Assembly (NCBI RefSeq): GCF_000220395.1
Contig: NW_004085932.1
Span: forward strand, 1-63,479
From: Ichthyophthirius multifiliis
Lineage: Eukaryota > Ciliophora > Oligohymenophorea > Hymenostomatida
Length of the DNA: 63,479 nt
Direction of reading: 5' to 3'
Below, piece by piece: positions 46,191 through 60,129 of the stretch. The position numbers and the translations under genes were made by a program. The stretch's first letter is position 1; the number at the start of each line of letters is the position of its first letter. The notes under the pieces were generated by a model. The model searched no databases. It was not told the origin of the DNA and saw only the letters and a list, made by a program, of their open reading frames with translations.

Positions 46191-49098
46191 AATCAATTAA
46201 GAAATCAATCAAAGATAAAAGCTTCTTGAAAGCTTAGGAAAAATAAATGTATATTTTAAATAAAGGACATTAATTCAATAAAAATAAAAAAAGAGTAAAA
46301 TAAATGACGAAGTTATATTAGAAAAAGTTTAAAAATAGCAAGAAGAAATAAATCTCTTAAATAAACAATTAGATGTATTAAATTAAAGGTTTATTTTTAT
46401 TTGAAAATAAGATAAAATATAGAACAATTTTATTTTATTTATTTTTTAAAAATATATAGATTAAATAAGAACGAAAATTTTAATGATAAAGTTGAAAAAA
46501 AAAAAAAAAAACTCAATTTTTTGTTTAAATTATTATTTTTTTTGTTAAAAAAAAAATAAAAGTCTAAGAATTTAGAAAATCATAATAAAAAATTATTAGA
46601 ATAAAATTAGGATTATTAAATTCAACTAAAATCAATAAAATAATAAATGCAAGTTTTATTAAATTTTTATAATAAATATTTGTCAAACGTTATATTTTTT
46701 AATTCATAAAAAATTAGTAATAAATAGATGATTTACAATAAGAATTTAATAAATAAAAAGAATTAAATAATTAATAATAAAAATAGTTACAAGAATTAAA
46801 AGGTAAAACTTATTAGCAGTAGATGATAATAAGGAAGCCGAATAAATAGTATCTCTAAAAACCGAACTCGAAATAATTAAGTTAGAGAAAGAAAACGTAA
46901 TAAAAGAGAATGAAATGTTACTTTAAGAGAGATAAAATTATTTTAAATTGAAAGAAAATGTAAATTAATAAAAATAAAGTAAAATTTAATATGAGGAATA
47001 AATTTAAAAAGTAAATGAAGAATTATAAAAAGTATTTTTATTTTATTTATTTTTTTTTAAAAAAAAATTAAATAAAGAAAATATAAGAAAATGAGTCGTT
47101 TTAATAAATAATAAATTAATAAAATAATAAAATAAATGAAATTGAATAATTAAAAAATTAACATTATTAATAAATAAGAGAAGAATAATAAACAAAAAAT
47201 GATTTAAAGTAGCAAAACGAATAAATGAAAAACGAAATAGAAATGCTGTGTAAAAAAGTAGAGATTTAAAGCCTAAACTATGCAAATAATGATAAATTAA
47301 TATAAAAATTAAATAATGAAAATTCATAATTATAAGTGGATAATTAGTAAATGGATTAATAAATATAAGATTTAAAATAATAAAATGATTAAATATATCA
47401 TAAAAATAAAGATTTAAATAAAGAAAATTTAAATTTGATAAATTAGGTTAAATATATGGAATAATAAAGTAATGAAAATAATAAATAATTAAGTTTTTTA
47501 TAAAAAGAAAATGTCGTATTAAATTAATAAAATAATAATTTAAAATAAGAAAATGGTTAAATGAAGAACGACATTCATTAATTAAAATAAGAAATTTAAA
47601 TTAATAAATAACTATAGAAATAAGAATTGGATAAAATAAAAAGCCTTTCTGAAATTTAAAAAAAAGAATAGGAAAGGATTATATCTGAAAAAATGAATTT
47701 CCTAGATAAAGAAAGAAGTAGACTTTAAAAAGAGTTTGATGATTAAAATGAAAACTTAAAACTTTAAAAATAAAATAATGACAAAGAATACAAGAAAACT
47801 ATTATTAATTTATAAGAAAATATTAATAATATATAAATGTATAATTTTATTATTTATTTATTTATTTATTTATATTTTTAAGGTAAAAGGATAAATAAGA
47901 TTAAATATTAAATATCTAATATAAAAAATTAAATGAATTTAGGTTAAGAGTGGAACATTAAGAAAAAGGAATTAAGAATAGTAAGTTTTTATTGAAGAAC
48001 TTACAAAAAATGTTTAATAATTAAAAGAAAATGCTGAAAAATAATTAATAGATGTTTTTTATTTTTTATATTTATTAAAAAAAAAAAAAAAATTTTTTTT
48101 TTTTTTTTTTTTTTTAAAACAAAAAGCATAAAAAATTAGTCTAAAAAATAAAAGTTTAATAAGAAAAATTATAAATATAAGAAGACGAAAATCAAAAAAA
48201 TTTAAAATTAAAAAATAAATTTTAAAAAGATGTAAAATTATACAAAAATTATATATATATATATATATATTTGAAAAAAATAAAACAAAAAATATCAAAT
48301 AGGTAGAATTATTAAAATAATAAATATAAGCATTATAAGAAAAAATCAATTAATATGAAAAAAAAAATATTCCTGATTTATAAAAGACATAAGAAAATCA
48401 AATTATAGAAATCAAATTACTAAAAGAAATGGTAAATGCAGATAAAATAATGATAAGAGTAAAAGATTAAGACATATTAAGATATAAAAATAAATTAAAT
48501 GCACTTTAAAATGAAAAACAAGGAACTATTACATAAAAAAGTCATAATATTTCAATATAAAACTATAATAATATGTCTAGTAGAAAAAGTATAAATAGAT
48601 TTTCAAATTAAAATGGACATAAATATTATGAATGTTTTATTAAATATATACTAAACATATTTTTTTAAAAAAAATAAAATAAAAAAAAGAAAACAATTAA
48701 GAATTAGTAAGTGTAATTGAAAAAAAAGAAGAGGAACAAAAGAATGAAAATTGGAGTGTGATTTTTGCAGAAAATATATCTAAAAATGAAGTATATTTTA
48801 TTTAATTATAGAATTTTTTTAAAAGATATAAAATAAAAGTATATATCACAAAATAATATGAAAAGTCAAGAATATCTTGATACTATTTAAGAATAAATTA
48901 ATACAGATACAAAAAATATAAAAAAAAATAATAATAATTAAACTACATATAGAAATAAATAATATGGTTATATAAATGATAAAAAATAAATTTAATAAGA
49001 ATAATAATAAGAATAAAATAAAAATAAGAAAAATAATAAAAAGAATAATAATAAGAATAATAATAAAGTAATAATAAGAATAATAAGAATAATATTAA

Positions 49099-49163
<65 letters not shown>

Positions 49164-49208
49164 GATTATTAAGAATAAGATTAATCATTAATAGAAGATA
49201 ATAGTTGA
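46093..49208 (+). CDS. Long Gln/Lys/Glu-rich coiled-coil protein, frame not fully resolved
   Basis: A 3-kb stretch on the + strand in which TAA-coded Gln, Lys, Glu, Asn and Leu form heptad-like patterns: VILEKVQKQQEEINLLNKQL at about 46310, then similar helices to about 48550, a Ser-rich piece at about 48570, and a Lys/Asn low-complexity tail ending at TGA 49206-49208. ATG 46093 (MSGLLNKKLLLYKYLNK) is the best start seen. Several introns (for example around 46388-46455, 46475-46560, 47030-47060) and homopolymer frame changes prevented a full model; the final AAT/TAA tract (49100-49160) also hides a frame change. Structural coiled-coil proteins like this are common in ciliate cortex and basal bodies, but nothing specific is recognisable. 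Confidence 0.5.
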
Positions 49209-49761
49209 TTTAATTTATCAAATTTTATTTAGATAAAATAAATAAATAATGCATTTATATACTTAAAATTTTGGTATATATAATATATATTATGAAAAAA
49301 ATATATAAAGATAAATATATATATATAATATATATATATATTTATATATATTTCTTTTTTCTTAGATTTTTAATAAATCTTTTGTTTCTATAAATAAATA
49401 TTAGAATTTTTATTTATAATATTTAAAAGAATATTTATTTATATAATTTTTAATTATAATACCTTCTTTTTTATATTTTTTTGGAATTTACTTATAAAAT
49501 ACTTATTTCTATCTTTATTAAACTTTTTATAAAATATAATTCTTTTTTTTTTTTTACTATATTTAAAAGGATAATATTTAGTACAATCATTATGATTTTT
49601 TCTTTTTTATTATCAATTTTTATTTTATAATTTTTCATAAACTCAAAACTAATCTGATTATGTATATTATAAGCTTAATTTTTTTTATAAATAAAAAAAG
49701 AATTGAGTATTAAAAAAATTAGTTCGTTTATATTTAGGATTTTTACTTATTGTTTTTTATT
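49209..49761. other. AT-rich region, possibly 3' part of a minus-strand gene
   Basis: The minus strand has coding-like basic stretches (KNYKIKIDNKKEKIIM at about 49640) that could be exons of the gene called next. No clean model. Confidence 0.3.
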
Positions 49762-50160
49762 TCATATATAATATTTAGTTATCCAAGTACATTTGTTTTT
49801 CTTCCTTTTATTTTTATATTTATTTACTTATATATTATCTTTTTATTTTTAAGATATTTAAAAATCTAATTTTTTGAATATTATATTGTTTTGCTTATTT
49901 GTTATTATATACACAACACTTAAATTGTCAAAATTAAACTTCTTTTATCTGAAAATTTTGAAATTTTTAAGTATTATAGAATTATTTATTTTTAATATTA
50001 GTTGCTTAGGACTTTGTTGGCTATATATATTGAGCTTAGTTTATTTATTTTTTTACTTAGTTTATTTTACTATATTTAAGGACTTGTGTTTTTAAAAAGT
50101 TTTATTTGGACTTTTATTGTTTCTAAATGTGAGACGAAGAAATATAATAATTTAATACAC
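49762..50160 (-). CDS. Possible basic protein, strand uncertain
   Basis: A minus-strand frame without TGA from about 50160 to TGA 49762-49764 encodes a Lys/Asn/Gln-rich polypeptide (RNNKSPNKTFQKHKSLNIVK; FNFDNLSVVYIITNKQNNII). No ATG at its upper end, so it would need an upstream exon. The opposite strand also has an open frame, ATG 49874 to TGA about 50401-50403, giving a very hydrophobic 176-residue product (LGLCWLYILSLVYLFFYLVY). At most one is real. I lean to the minus strand because the other is what a Lys/Asn-rich antisense would produce. Confidence 0.28.
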
Positions 50161-50400
50161 TAATTTTTTTGTTTTTAAAAGTAGTTTTTTTGTTTCCAAT
50201 ATAACTTATATTTTAATTAATTTTATTTTTTATAAAAAAATTAATATATTTAAAAAAATATAAATAAAATTAATTTTTTTATATATTTTTTTGTTTTAAA
50301 AAAAATAATAAAAAACAAAAATTGTTATATATTAAAAAAAAAAAAAATATATTATATTTATTTTTTTAACATATATTAAATATTCAAAAAAAATAAAAAA

Positions 50401-52784
50401 ATGAATTATTATCCTAATAGATACATTTTGGAAAACATAATAAGCCCAATAAATAATACACAGATATAAAATAATATAGATTTAACTCTATAATCAAATT
50501 ATAAGACTTATTAAAATACAATATATACTTCAAGGCTTTCATATAATTAAAACTTAATTGAAAATATAAGTAATTTTTCAAAAAATAAATGTAAATAATG
50601 AACATAAAAATAAAATAAAAATAGATTTTAAACCTATAGAATATTTATATAATTATTAAAACTATTAATAAACATAAAAACAATATATACCATAATTATA
50701 AAAAAGCACACATAAAGTAACAAATACTTATTTTAATGTAATTTAACAAAATACTTTAAATTAAGAAAATATATCAAATTATATTCCTTTTAATATGGGG
50801 AATTTAATATAAGAAAACCATTATAAATTATAGTAAAATTTAATAGAAATAAACGAAAATTTAAATAAAAATAATACTTATGTGGAAGAATATATAAAAG
50901 TAGGATAATTAGGAACTTATAAGAGATTTCCTTTAAAATAAAGAAAGTCTTAAAATAAAAACAAATAAAATTAAAATGATAAATAAAATTAATAGTTTTA
51001 ATAAACAATATAAATCGAAAAACAAAATAATGATGAATAATATTTTTAATAATAATATGATTAAAATTGTGAATAAAAAAATAAAGAAGATAAAGATGAA
51101 TTTTTTATGTTATTATGCCAAATTGCAAAAGTAGAAGGATAAATTGAAAATATAAAAAATTAACTCATATAATAGATAGATTTTAATATTCCAGTTTTTT
51201 TTAATATTTTTGATATAAGATAAAATAATAAAATTACGATAGATGAATTTAATCATTCTTAAAAAAGATTAGATTTGAAATTATCTTAAATTTAAATAGA
51301 AAAAATATATAAAAGAATCCTTAAATATAATAACAAACCATTCGAGTAATACTTAAAATATATATATATATATATAAATATTTATATTTTTTTAAATACT
51401 TTTAATACTTTTAATATTTAAATATTTATTTATATATATATATATTTTTGTTTTCTCTATATTATTTCTTTATATTATATTTACAAAAATATAATATTTA
51501 ATATATGTTTTTACTTTTTATTTTTTATTTAGTTTTTTAAAAGCAATTATACAATAATTTTTTAATAACATTGTTAAATGTTATGTTTATATAAATAATA
51601 TTAATTTTACTTTTAACAATTAAAATAGTTTTTATAGTTTCTCAAATTTATGTTTACCTATTTTAAATAAAAATGTGAGTTCATTTATAACATCTAGAAA
51701 TAATTTTTAAGTAAAAAATTAATTTATTATTTATTTATTTTTAAAAATAGAATCCGGGATTATAAACAAGAAATTTTTTTTCGAATTATTAAATTTAATA
51801 TGTAGAAGTGAAAACTTAATAGAATAAATAAGAATTAATATATAATAAAGTAATTTAGATTTAGAATTAATATTTGAATAATTAGATTTAGAAAAATAAG
51901 GAAAAATCACATAATAATAATTTGAAAAAAAGCTAAAAGAGTATGATTAAGATATTAATACTGAAGAATGTCTATTGGTTTTTAGAAGAATATGCTAAGA
52001 TAAATAAAATAACCTTTTTTTTGATACTTTAGAACTTTTTTGTTATGATTAAGATAAATTTAAAACAAAATAAGTAAAATAGGTGGTTATTTAATAGGAA
52101 TAATTTTTATTTTTACTTAATAATTGTAAGAAACATGTAAACTTGAAGGTAATATTGATTTATTATAAAAAATTTTGATTTCAAGGGCTGATTTTAAATT
52201 GAATTCTGCTTTTAATTTATTTTAACCTTAATATGGATAAATTAAACTTAATATTTTTACTTCACTTTTAAGGACTTAATTTGAAATTGATAATATAGAA
52301 GAAGATGATGTAAAGCTTATTTTTTAAAGATTCATTTATTTTATGTATTTTTTGATTTTTATAATATTTTTTTAATAAATTAATATAATAAAAATAAATA
52401 AGGTAATAATAAAAAGATGTAATGGATTATAGTACATTTAGTAAGATTTTTTTACCAAAAAACTAAGAAATTCCTGAAGAAATATTATAAAAAACAAATG
52501 AAAACTTTATATATTTTGAAACTAAAATATGTATTTAAAAACTTATTAAAGCCCATTTAAATAATGAAATTATATTTTAGTAAATTAAATAATAATTAAA
52601 GAATTATAAAGTGGATATTTTTGAGGTTTTTAAAAAGATTAGTAATGGAAAAAATTATTTTAATGAAAGAGATTTTATTAATTGTATGTTTGATAATATT
52701 AATGATTAAACTATTACCAAAAATTTAATTACATTAACTTTTAAAAGATTTGATTTAAAAGGTGACGGGTATGTATATTTTCCT
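50401..52784 (+). CDS. EF-hand calcium-binding protein with several EF-hand pairs
   Basis: ATG 50401-50403 (MNYYPNRYILENIISPINN). An Asn/Gln-rich N-terminal third is followed by EF-hand-like units: FFNIFDIRQNNKITIDEFNH (about 51190-51250), LIFEQLDLEKQGKITQQQFE (about 51870-51930), VFRRIC...NNLFFDTLELF, VDIFEVFKKISNGKNYFNER (about 52610-52675) and TLTFKRFDLKGDGYV (about 52740-52775). The loops keep Asp at the first position, a Gly/Asn turn, a central Ile/Val and Glu/Asp at the end in some; others have lost acidic positions and probably do not bind Ca2+. At least four introns (about 51360-51532, 51711-51751, 52145, 52330-52400). The frame between 50590 and 50860 and the 3' end near 52784 are unresolved. 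A Ca2+ sensor or structural role; identity unknown. Confidence 0.6.
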
Positions 52785-53033
52785 TAATATTAAATTGTTT
52801 TTAATTGAATTTGTTTTATTATATATAGGTTTTTTTTTTTAAAAAAAAATAATAATAAATAAATATATATTAATATATTAATTTATGTTTTTTTTTTTAT
52901 TGTTTTTCATATATATAAAAATTGTGAGTTTTTTTTTTTATTATATATATATATATATATTATATAGATTAAAATAAATATATGAGAAATTAAATTTTAT
53001 TTTATTTTAAAATTATTTTCTTTATTTGTAAAA

Positions 53034-53641
53034 ATGTCATAATTTAATATTGAATTAATAAAAAACGATTTTGTTGTTAAGAATAAAGCTTTAGAAAATT
53101 TCAATAATTTGATTTTATAAAATTCATAAATAGAAATAGAATATGCAAAAAATATTTTTAAAAATTGTTAAAATTATGTTAAGTAAATAAAGGATGAGTA
53201 AATATAAATAAAATTCATATTTTTTTATATTTAAAATATAAAAATACCTTTTTTAGTGAATTTATAAATATAGACAATCTAGTCACTTTATTTTAATCTA
53301 AAGCTCAGTAAGCATAAGAATTTGGAAATAATTTAGAATAATTTGTAGTTTAAATCTTAAAATAAGAAATTAAGGCATAAGTTAAAACGTTCAAAGATTT
53401 GATTTCAAATTAAAGTCTAAATGAATAAGAATTACAAATTTTATAGGAAAATTCTGAAAAAGTTATTTTTTATTAATTAGATATTAAGTTTATATATATA
53501 AAAAGGCTAAATAAAGATTTTTTAAAAATAAAAATGAATTAAATTCACTTTTATTATAAAATGAACTTTACAAAATAGTTTAAACAACAAAAAACAATAT
53601 AAAAAAGAAAGAATCTCATGATTAAAAGTAAAATATTTATT

Positions 53642-53694
<53 letters not shown>

Positions 53695-54915
53695 GTATTT
53701 TTATATTTTTTTTTTATTTAATCAACAAATAGAACAAATAAACTTTAAAAAGACGTAGAAGAATAAAATTTATAATATATAAATGCTGTTTAAAAATATA
53801 ATAAATAAATAGAGGTTTATCATAAAAGATAAAAAAATATATTAGAAAAATTTAATAGCATTTTTTTAAAACAAAAACAATTAGTTAACGAATCAATTAT
53901 TATAACTATATAATATTAAAATCATTTATAAAGTACAATCGAATAAACTATTAAAAATATTTAAGAATTAATGAAATAAGAAATTAATTTTAATTAAAAT
54001 GATATTAATTTACCTTATAGATATCCAGAAATTGATTATATTTAAAAAGTAGAATATTAGTATAAAAAATCTTTTATTGATAATTGTTTTTTAAATAAAA
54101 ATTAAGAAAACTTACTTCTTTAATAAAATAATTAATAAGATGAATTATTTATGGATTTAATAAAAGAGGCAATATAAAATAACGTAATTTCAAATTAAAT
54201 AAATGGGTAAAATTAATAAATACTTTATATTATAATAAGCTGCTGGAATAATTAATTAAATGAAGAATAAAATGAATTTGAGGAAGTTTTTATTTTTTTA
54301 TTTTTTTTTATTTTTGTATTTTAAGTTTAGAAAACTTATTTAAGATGATTTAAAAAATATCTAAATATCTGTTGATATATTATAATAATTTAGAATGTAA
54401 GGAAAATTTTAATTATAAAATGAATCTTATTTAAATATTGCTAAATTAATGGAAATATTATTAGATTAAGTATATATATATATATATATTAGTTTTTGTT
54501 TTATAAAAATAAATATTAGTGTTTTGATTTAAAAGATAATAAATTCTCAAGATAAATATTAATTTTAAGTTTAACTTATCATAAAGTAAATGAAAATGAG
54601 AAAATTTATCTAAGCTAAGAATTAAGAAATCATTATATTTGGAAGTCTATAGATTTCTGGGAAGCTTGTATTTTTGATTCTATTTGTGAGTAATTTTAAT
54701 AAAGTAAGAATTGTGAATATGATGAATTAGAAGAAGAAATTATTGAAAGATAAAATAATATTGTTTTTGGATAATTATCATATTAAATGTAAAATATGGT
54801 TGTTTTTAATATTATCAAAAAAAATATTGAAAAAATAATAATTAAGTTTACTAAAATGGTTGGATTAAAAGAAGAATAGACTTAATTTTTAATTTCGCAA
54901 TTATAACTTATTTGA
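53034..54915 (+). CDS. F-BAR domain protein with MADD/KIAA0513-like C-terminus
   Basis: ATG 53034-53036 (MSQFNIELIKNDFVVKNKAL), TGA 54913-54915, with introns including one with a 44-nt TA array (53647-53690). The N-terminal 300 residues are helical, with the F-BAR pattern: a polar first helix ending IEIEYAKNIFKNCQNYV (the R..IE.EYAK.L..L motif), IDNLVTLFQSKAQQAQEFGN, IKAQVKTFKDLI, then KYNKQIEVYHKRQKNILEKF. The C-terminal 120 residues have HYIWKSIDFWEACIFDSICE and QLSYQMQNMVVFNIIKKNIE, matching the W....FWE.AF.DAV....LLS..YNL..VM.ML helices at the C-terminus of MADD/DENN proteins and KIAA0513. F-BAR dimers bind and curve membranes, so an endocytic or membrane-traffic scaffold is likely. The pairing with the MADD-like module is unusual to me. 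Confidence 0.65.
53647..53690 (+). repeat. (TA)n microsatellite in F-BAR gene intron
   Basis: About 22 TA units in the intron that precedes the helix LQKDVEEQNLQYINA. Confidence 0.85.
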
Positions 54916-55258
54916 TATTTTAATTTAATATCAATTATGTATAATTTTATTTATTTAATTTATTCATATAAACATAATATACAAATGCTAAAATTAATTT
55001 TATAATATATATAAAATATAAATATAATTAATATATTAAGTATTATTAATTTATTTATTTATTTAATTAATATTTTAATTTTTATTTATATTTATTAATT
55101 AAATAAAATAATATTTAGAAAAATGTATCTTTTTTTATTAAATAAATTTGACAAAAACATAATTATTTTTTATTTAAAAAATAAAAAAAAGATATTATGT
55201 ATAATATCATTTTTTAAATATAATTACTTATATTTATTAGAAAAAGCGAATAAATTAA

Positions 55259-55291
<33 letters not shown>

Positions 55292-55690
55292 TTTTTTTAA
55301 CAATATATAATGAATTATTATATTTAAAAAATGCAAAAAATAAAATTATATAAAATATATTTTATATATATATAAAATATATATATTCCATTTTATGGTT
55401 TTAATTTATATATATCTTTATTTCGAAGTATGTTTTTTAAAGAAAAAAATAGAATTATTATTAATTAAATACATTTATATCATAATTATATAATAAATTT
55501 AATTATAAATTAGTCCTAATATTTATTTATAAAAAATGTATCTTTATGAATATTCTTACAAATATAAATATTTAATTACTAAATTATTTTTATACATGTT
55601 CTTTTTTATTAATATATAGTAATGATATTATGATTTATGTAAAAATATAAAATATATTTATTTTATAATTTTTTTTGTATTTTTTTTTTG
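54916..55690. other. Convergent AT-rich spacer
   Basis: Contains a short frame from ATG 55123 that is mostly Ile/Tyr/Lys/Asn and looks like chance, and a (TA)n run at about 55258-55283. Confidence 0.45.
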
Positions 55691-58600
55691 TATTTTAATC
55701 ATTTTTATTCAACTTATTTTTTTTCTTCTTCAATGATTTTACTATCTTATTAATATATGTATTTTCTTTTAGTTTTATAAAAAATAAAATAAATAATTTT
55801 TTTGTTTAAATTAATGATGAAATATTTTACTTCACTTAAAAGAAAACTTTTGTATTTTTGAGAATATTTTTAAAATATTCTAAAAATTAATTTTTATTAT
55901 CAAAATAGTAATTTGAACTTATAAAAAAAGAAAAAATATTTTTTTGTTTAATTAAATTTTATTACTTGCATTAAAATTTAAAGTATTGCATTTTTTTTTA
56001 TTTTTATAAAAAATCTGTAAAATATCCGTATCTATTAAAGTTTTCATTTTATCTTTTTTATTTTTTATGTAAAAAATAAAATATATAAATCAATTTATTT
56101 ATTTACTTAAAATTAAATTAAAATGATTTTAAATTTTTCATTTGATTTTATATATTAGTAATACAATCTTTAAAATCTTCAAAGCTTTTGTTATTTCTTT
56201 TAACACATTTTATTTTTTTAAAAATAAAATAAAAATATTCATCTATTTTTATTTATTTAGGTTTACTAAAATTATAAAGATAAATATTCTATTAAAGGCA
56301 AACTTTTAAATGCTTAAGAAAGAGCTATTAAAGATTTATTAGTAAAATTTGTATTTTCACTATTATTATTTTTAATAAATATTTTTATATATAAATTCAA
56401 TATTAATTATTTACTTGAAATTTAATTCAAGATATTTCAGTTTAACTAATTATTCAAGAGATTACGTTAATGCCTCAAATGTTCTATCTGTAAAGCTAGA
56501 ATTATATCTTTTTTTTTTTCGAAAATAAAGAATATTAAAATAAAATATTATACATCATAACTATAGATAAATATTGAAGATTAGTTAAGTTTTTTATTTA
56601 ATTAACTAAACTAATCATAGCCTAATCAGTAAATTTATTATTAAATCTAATTTATAACAAAATAAAATATAATAATTAAATTATATTTATAACAATTTTA
56701 CGCGCAATTTATTCGTAAATCTTATAATCCAGTCATATTTATTAAAGTTTGATATAGATTATCTAAAAATTAATCACTTATTCTTTTATTACTTCTATTT
56801 ATATTTATATTTATATTTATATTTATATTTATATTTATATTTATATATATATATATTTAAATAAATATAAAAATAAAGTAAAATTAATATAATTTACCCA
56901 AATTACAAAACTAGTGTATTTAAGTTTTTTCCAACGGATTAAATTTATTTTAAAAGATTTGAGGCACCTAAATTAGTTATTTAAATTGCATTCCTTTTTT
57001 TGATTTTGTTTTAATTTATAATAAATAAAGGAAAATTAAAATACCTTAAATTCAATTGTATATTTTTTATATTTTCTTACTAACTTAAAAAAACCCCTAA
57101 CGCTTATAAGCAATAATCATTAAAATAATGATTTTATCTATTAATTTTTTAATATATATTATATAGTTTTTATAAAAAATATAAATTATAATTTGTACTA
57201 AAAATTAAGACAAATTTTTTCTAGTAAAGTAAGTTCATTTAATGCCTCAAAAAAACTTATAAATCCATCTTATTATATTTTACTATTCTACCTATATTTA
57301 AATTAAATTTTATATAGTTTAATTAAAAATGTTTAATATAAAATTACATTAATTAGATTGATAAATTCTTTAAGTTTTTTAAATTTTTAATTGAATTTTC
57401 AAAAAGTTTTAAACCTTTATCTTAAATTTAGTCTTTACTAAAAAATTGTAATTATAAATAAAGAATATTTTCTTTTTATATATAAATACCTAATTATAAG
57501 ATGAAATTATTCTAAATTCTATATTTTCTAAAAACATACTTGTGCTTTGGTGAATATTTCATCATTAAAATTATTTTCTTGATGTCTATAATAAAATTTA
57601 TTTTTGTATATTTATTTTTTTATTACGTTTTAATTTATAAATTCTTAATATTTTCTAAATTCTATATAGTTTCAAAAAATAAATTAAAAAACATTTAACC
57701 AGCATCCAATTTTTCACTTTTATATAAAAGTATTTTTAAATAATATATTTAAAAAACATTATTTTTTATATTCATATTATTATTACTCAAATATTAATTA
57801 AACTTAAACTAATTATTTAAAATCTTTAAAAAAATCTATTAATAGTGCATTATCAGAACTAATTAAATAACTGAAAAACCTATTTATTTTTATTTTATTT
57901 TTAAAAATAAACATTCTTAATTTAACTAAAATTATATTGAGACTGATTTTATAGTTTGAATTTCCATAATACATTCTTTTATATTTTTCAAAGAACACTA
58001 ATGTGAATTTTAGATACTTTTATAATTTTTTTAGTTTTATTTATTAAAGGTTTTACTTTAATTTAATTGTTAAATCCTCTAAAATTATATTTTTTTTAGT
58101 AATTCAAGTAATATAGTTAAATCTTCATTGTTGAGATTTTTTTTACAACTTTTTTTTTTAATTTATATATATATGTAATTAATAAATAAAAATTTAAACC
58201 TTAAATCAAGTTTTAAAATTTTCGAATCTGTAATAAAACTTCTAAATAAAGCAAGATCTTTAAAGGCATTTATATCAATTTTTTTAATCATTGTTATTAA
58301 TCTTTTTATTTATTTTTATATTTATAAAATATAAATTAATAATTTTTATACTTTGTATTTATTAAATATTCATTTAAATATGGAAAATTATTTTAAGTAT
58401 TACTTATCATATCGGCTAATTATTTACAATGTTCATTTGATTCCAAATCACTTATTTATTTTTTTGATAAGAGAAAAACATTTATATTAAATTAATTAGA
58501 AATACCCAAAATCTAATTCTAATTATTTTAGAAAAGTAAAATGTTTTAAAGAATTAGTTATTTATTATATATCTTCATCATTTAAATTAACATATCTATT

Positions 58601-58750
58601 GAAATCAAATGATTAAAAATATATAATTATTTGTTTATAATACCTGAGAAATAATGATAATTTTTAAATATCTAATATATCTTTAATTTTATCAAATTCT
58701 TATAATTTATTATTTTCTGGAGATAATTTTCTATTATTAATAATTATATG

Positions 58751-58833
<83 letters not shown>

Positions 58834-59531
58834 TTATATATTTAATATATTCTATTTTTTTTTAATTCAAATAATACCCTAATTTTATTTATAGTATTTT
58901 TAAAGATTTGCACTTATAAATCTTTAGAAATACTTCATTTATAGCAGATTTTTCTATATTCGTCATATCTTAACTTTGTTTTATTAATTTAATAAAAGTT
59001 TATTATTTAAATAATTTAAAAAATTCTATTTTTACGGCATAATAAATATTAATTTTTCTAATTTATTCCAATATTAATCAGATATAATCGTTTAAAAAGG
59101 CTCAAACTGTTCTTTGGTAAATTATTTTACTTATCTGAAATGATTTTATATTTATTTAATATTAAATAATAAAGTATTTTTTTATTATTATAAAGATTTT
59201 ATTAATTTCTTTAAATAAAAAAAAAATAGTTACTCTAAGTCAAGTTCGAAAAATTTGAGAAATTTGCTTTTTTTTACTTAATCACATAGACCTTAAAAAA
59301 TATTAAAGTCAATTAAATTTTTAGTGCTTTTTTATTAATTTTTTGTATTAAAAAAAATTTTAATTATAAAAAATTTTGTTAAATTAAACGTTTAAATAAT
59401 TTATATATTCAATTATTCAATTTCCCCATTATCATTTATATTTCCTGTAATTTTTATATTTTCCTAATTAATTAAAATTAAATTAAATATATTATATTAA
59501 ATACTGAAATAAATTTATCATATATATCCAT
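55691..59531 (-). CDS. Leucine-rich-repeat protein with many small exons
   Basis: Minus strand, start ATG 59529-59531: MDIYDKFIS, a 37-nt intron (59467-59503 approx), then ENIKITGNINDNGEIEQLNI. Repeated units of about 25-30 residues follow, usually one per exon: NLIDFNIFQGLCDQVKKSKF with LKFFELDLE (about 59280), AINEVFLKIYKCKSLKILQI (about 58920), DKGLKLFENSIKNLKNLKNL with LSIQ (about 57400), DGFISFFEALNELTLLEKIC (about 57250), KSLIALSQAFKSLPLIEYLS (about 56320), SFEDFKDCITNIQNQMKNLK (about 56170). The pattern L..F...I..LKNL..L.I.. is that of the large ciliate LRR family. The last exon ends in a Lys-rich tail (KSLKKKKNKLNKND at about 55710); the stop was not fixed. Introns of 40-100 nt separate exons. 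Probably a protein-interaction scaffold. Confidence 0.6.
58751..58830 (-). repeat. Two adjacent (TA)n arrays in an LRR intron
   Basis: About 58751-58790 and 58799-58828, separated by AATTTTAT. Confidence 0.9.
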
Positions 59532-60129
59532 TTTTAATAATTTTTTTTTTTTATTTTAAATAAATTTTTAAAACTTAAATTATCAATTCATAATTTTAAG
59601 TTTTATAAATTATGTGTGTGTTTTTTTTTCTATTTAAATTAGATTTATAAATAAAATATTATTTTCTTTAAAAGCAATTATATTGAATATTTATTTATTA
59701 TTGTTTAATTATTTTAGCTTATTTTTAAAGGTTTTTTTAAAAATGATTTGTAATAATATATAAATATATTAATAAATAAATAATAAAAAGTTAGATATAA
59801 TAATTATTAATATATGTAATTTTTATTTATATAATTAGTTTAGATTTGTTAATATACTATTTATAAAATATATTTATTTAATAATATAGAATCTTTTCTT
59901 TAAATATATTATAAAAATTTTAAAATAATTAAAATCCTTTGAAAAGTATAAATTAAATGTTTATACATATTTTTCAATTTTTTTAAATTTTATTTTTTAA
60001 AATTAAATAAAAACTAATATACAAAAAAAAAAAAAAGTCAAACAAATATATAATATTTCTATCTAAATAAATTAAAAATATATAATATATTTATCTCTTA
60101 TATAAAATAATAATAAAAATAATAATTTA
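59532..60129. other. Divergent AT-rich spacer
   Basis: Promoter region for the LRR gene (-) and the nucleoporin gene (+). No motif recognised. Confidence 0.5.

Noticed and set aside
55123-55353. 76-codon + strand frame
   Set aside because: Almost only Ile, Tyr, Lys, Asn, Leu and Phe with a TA-repeat core; expected by chance in this composition.
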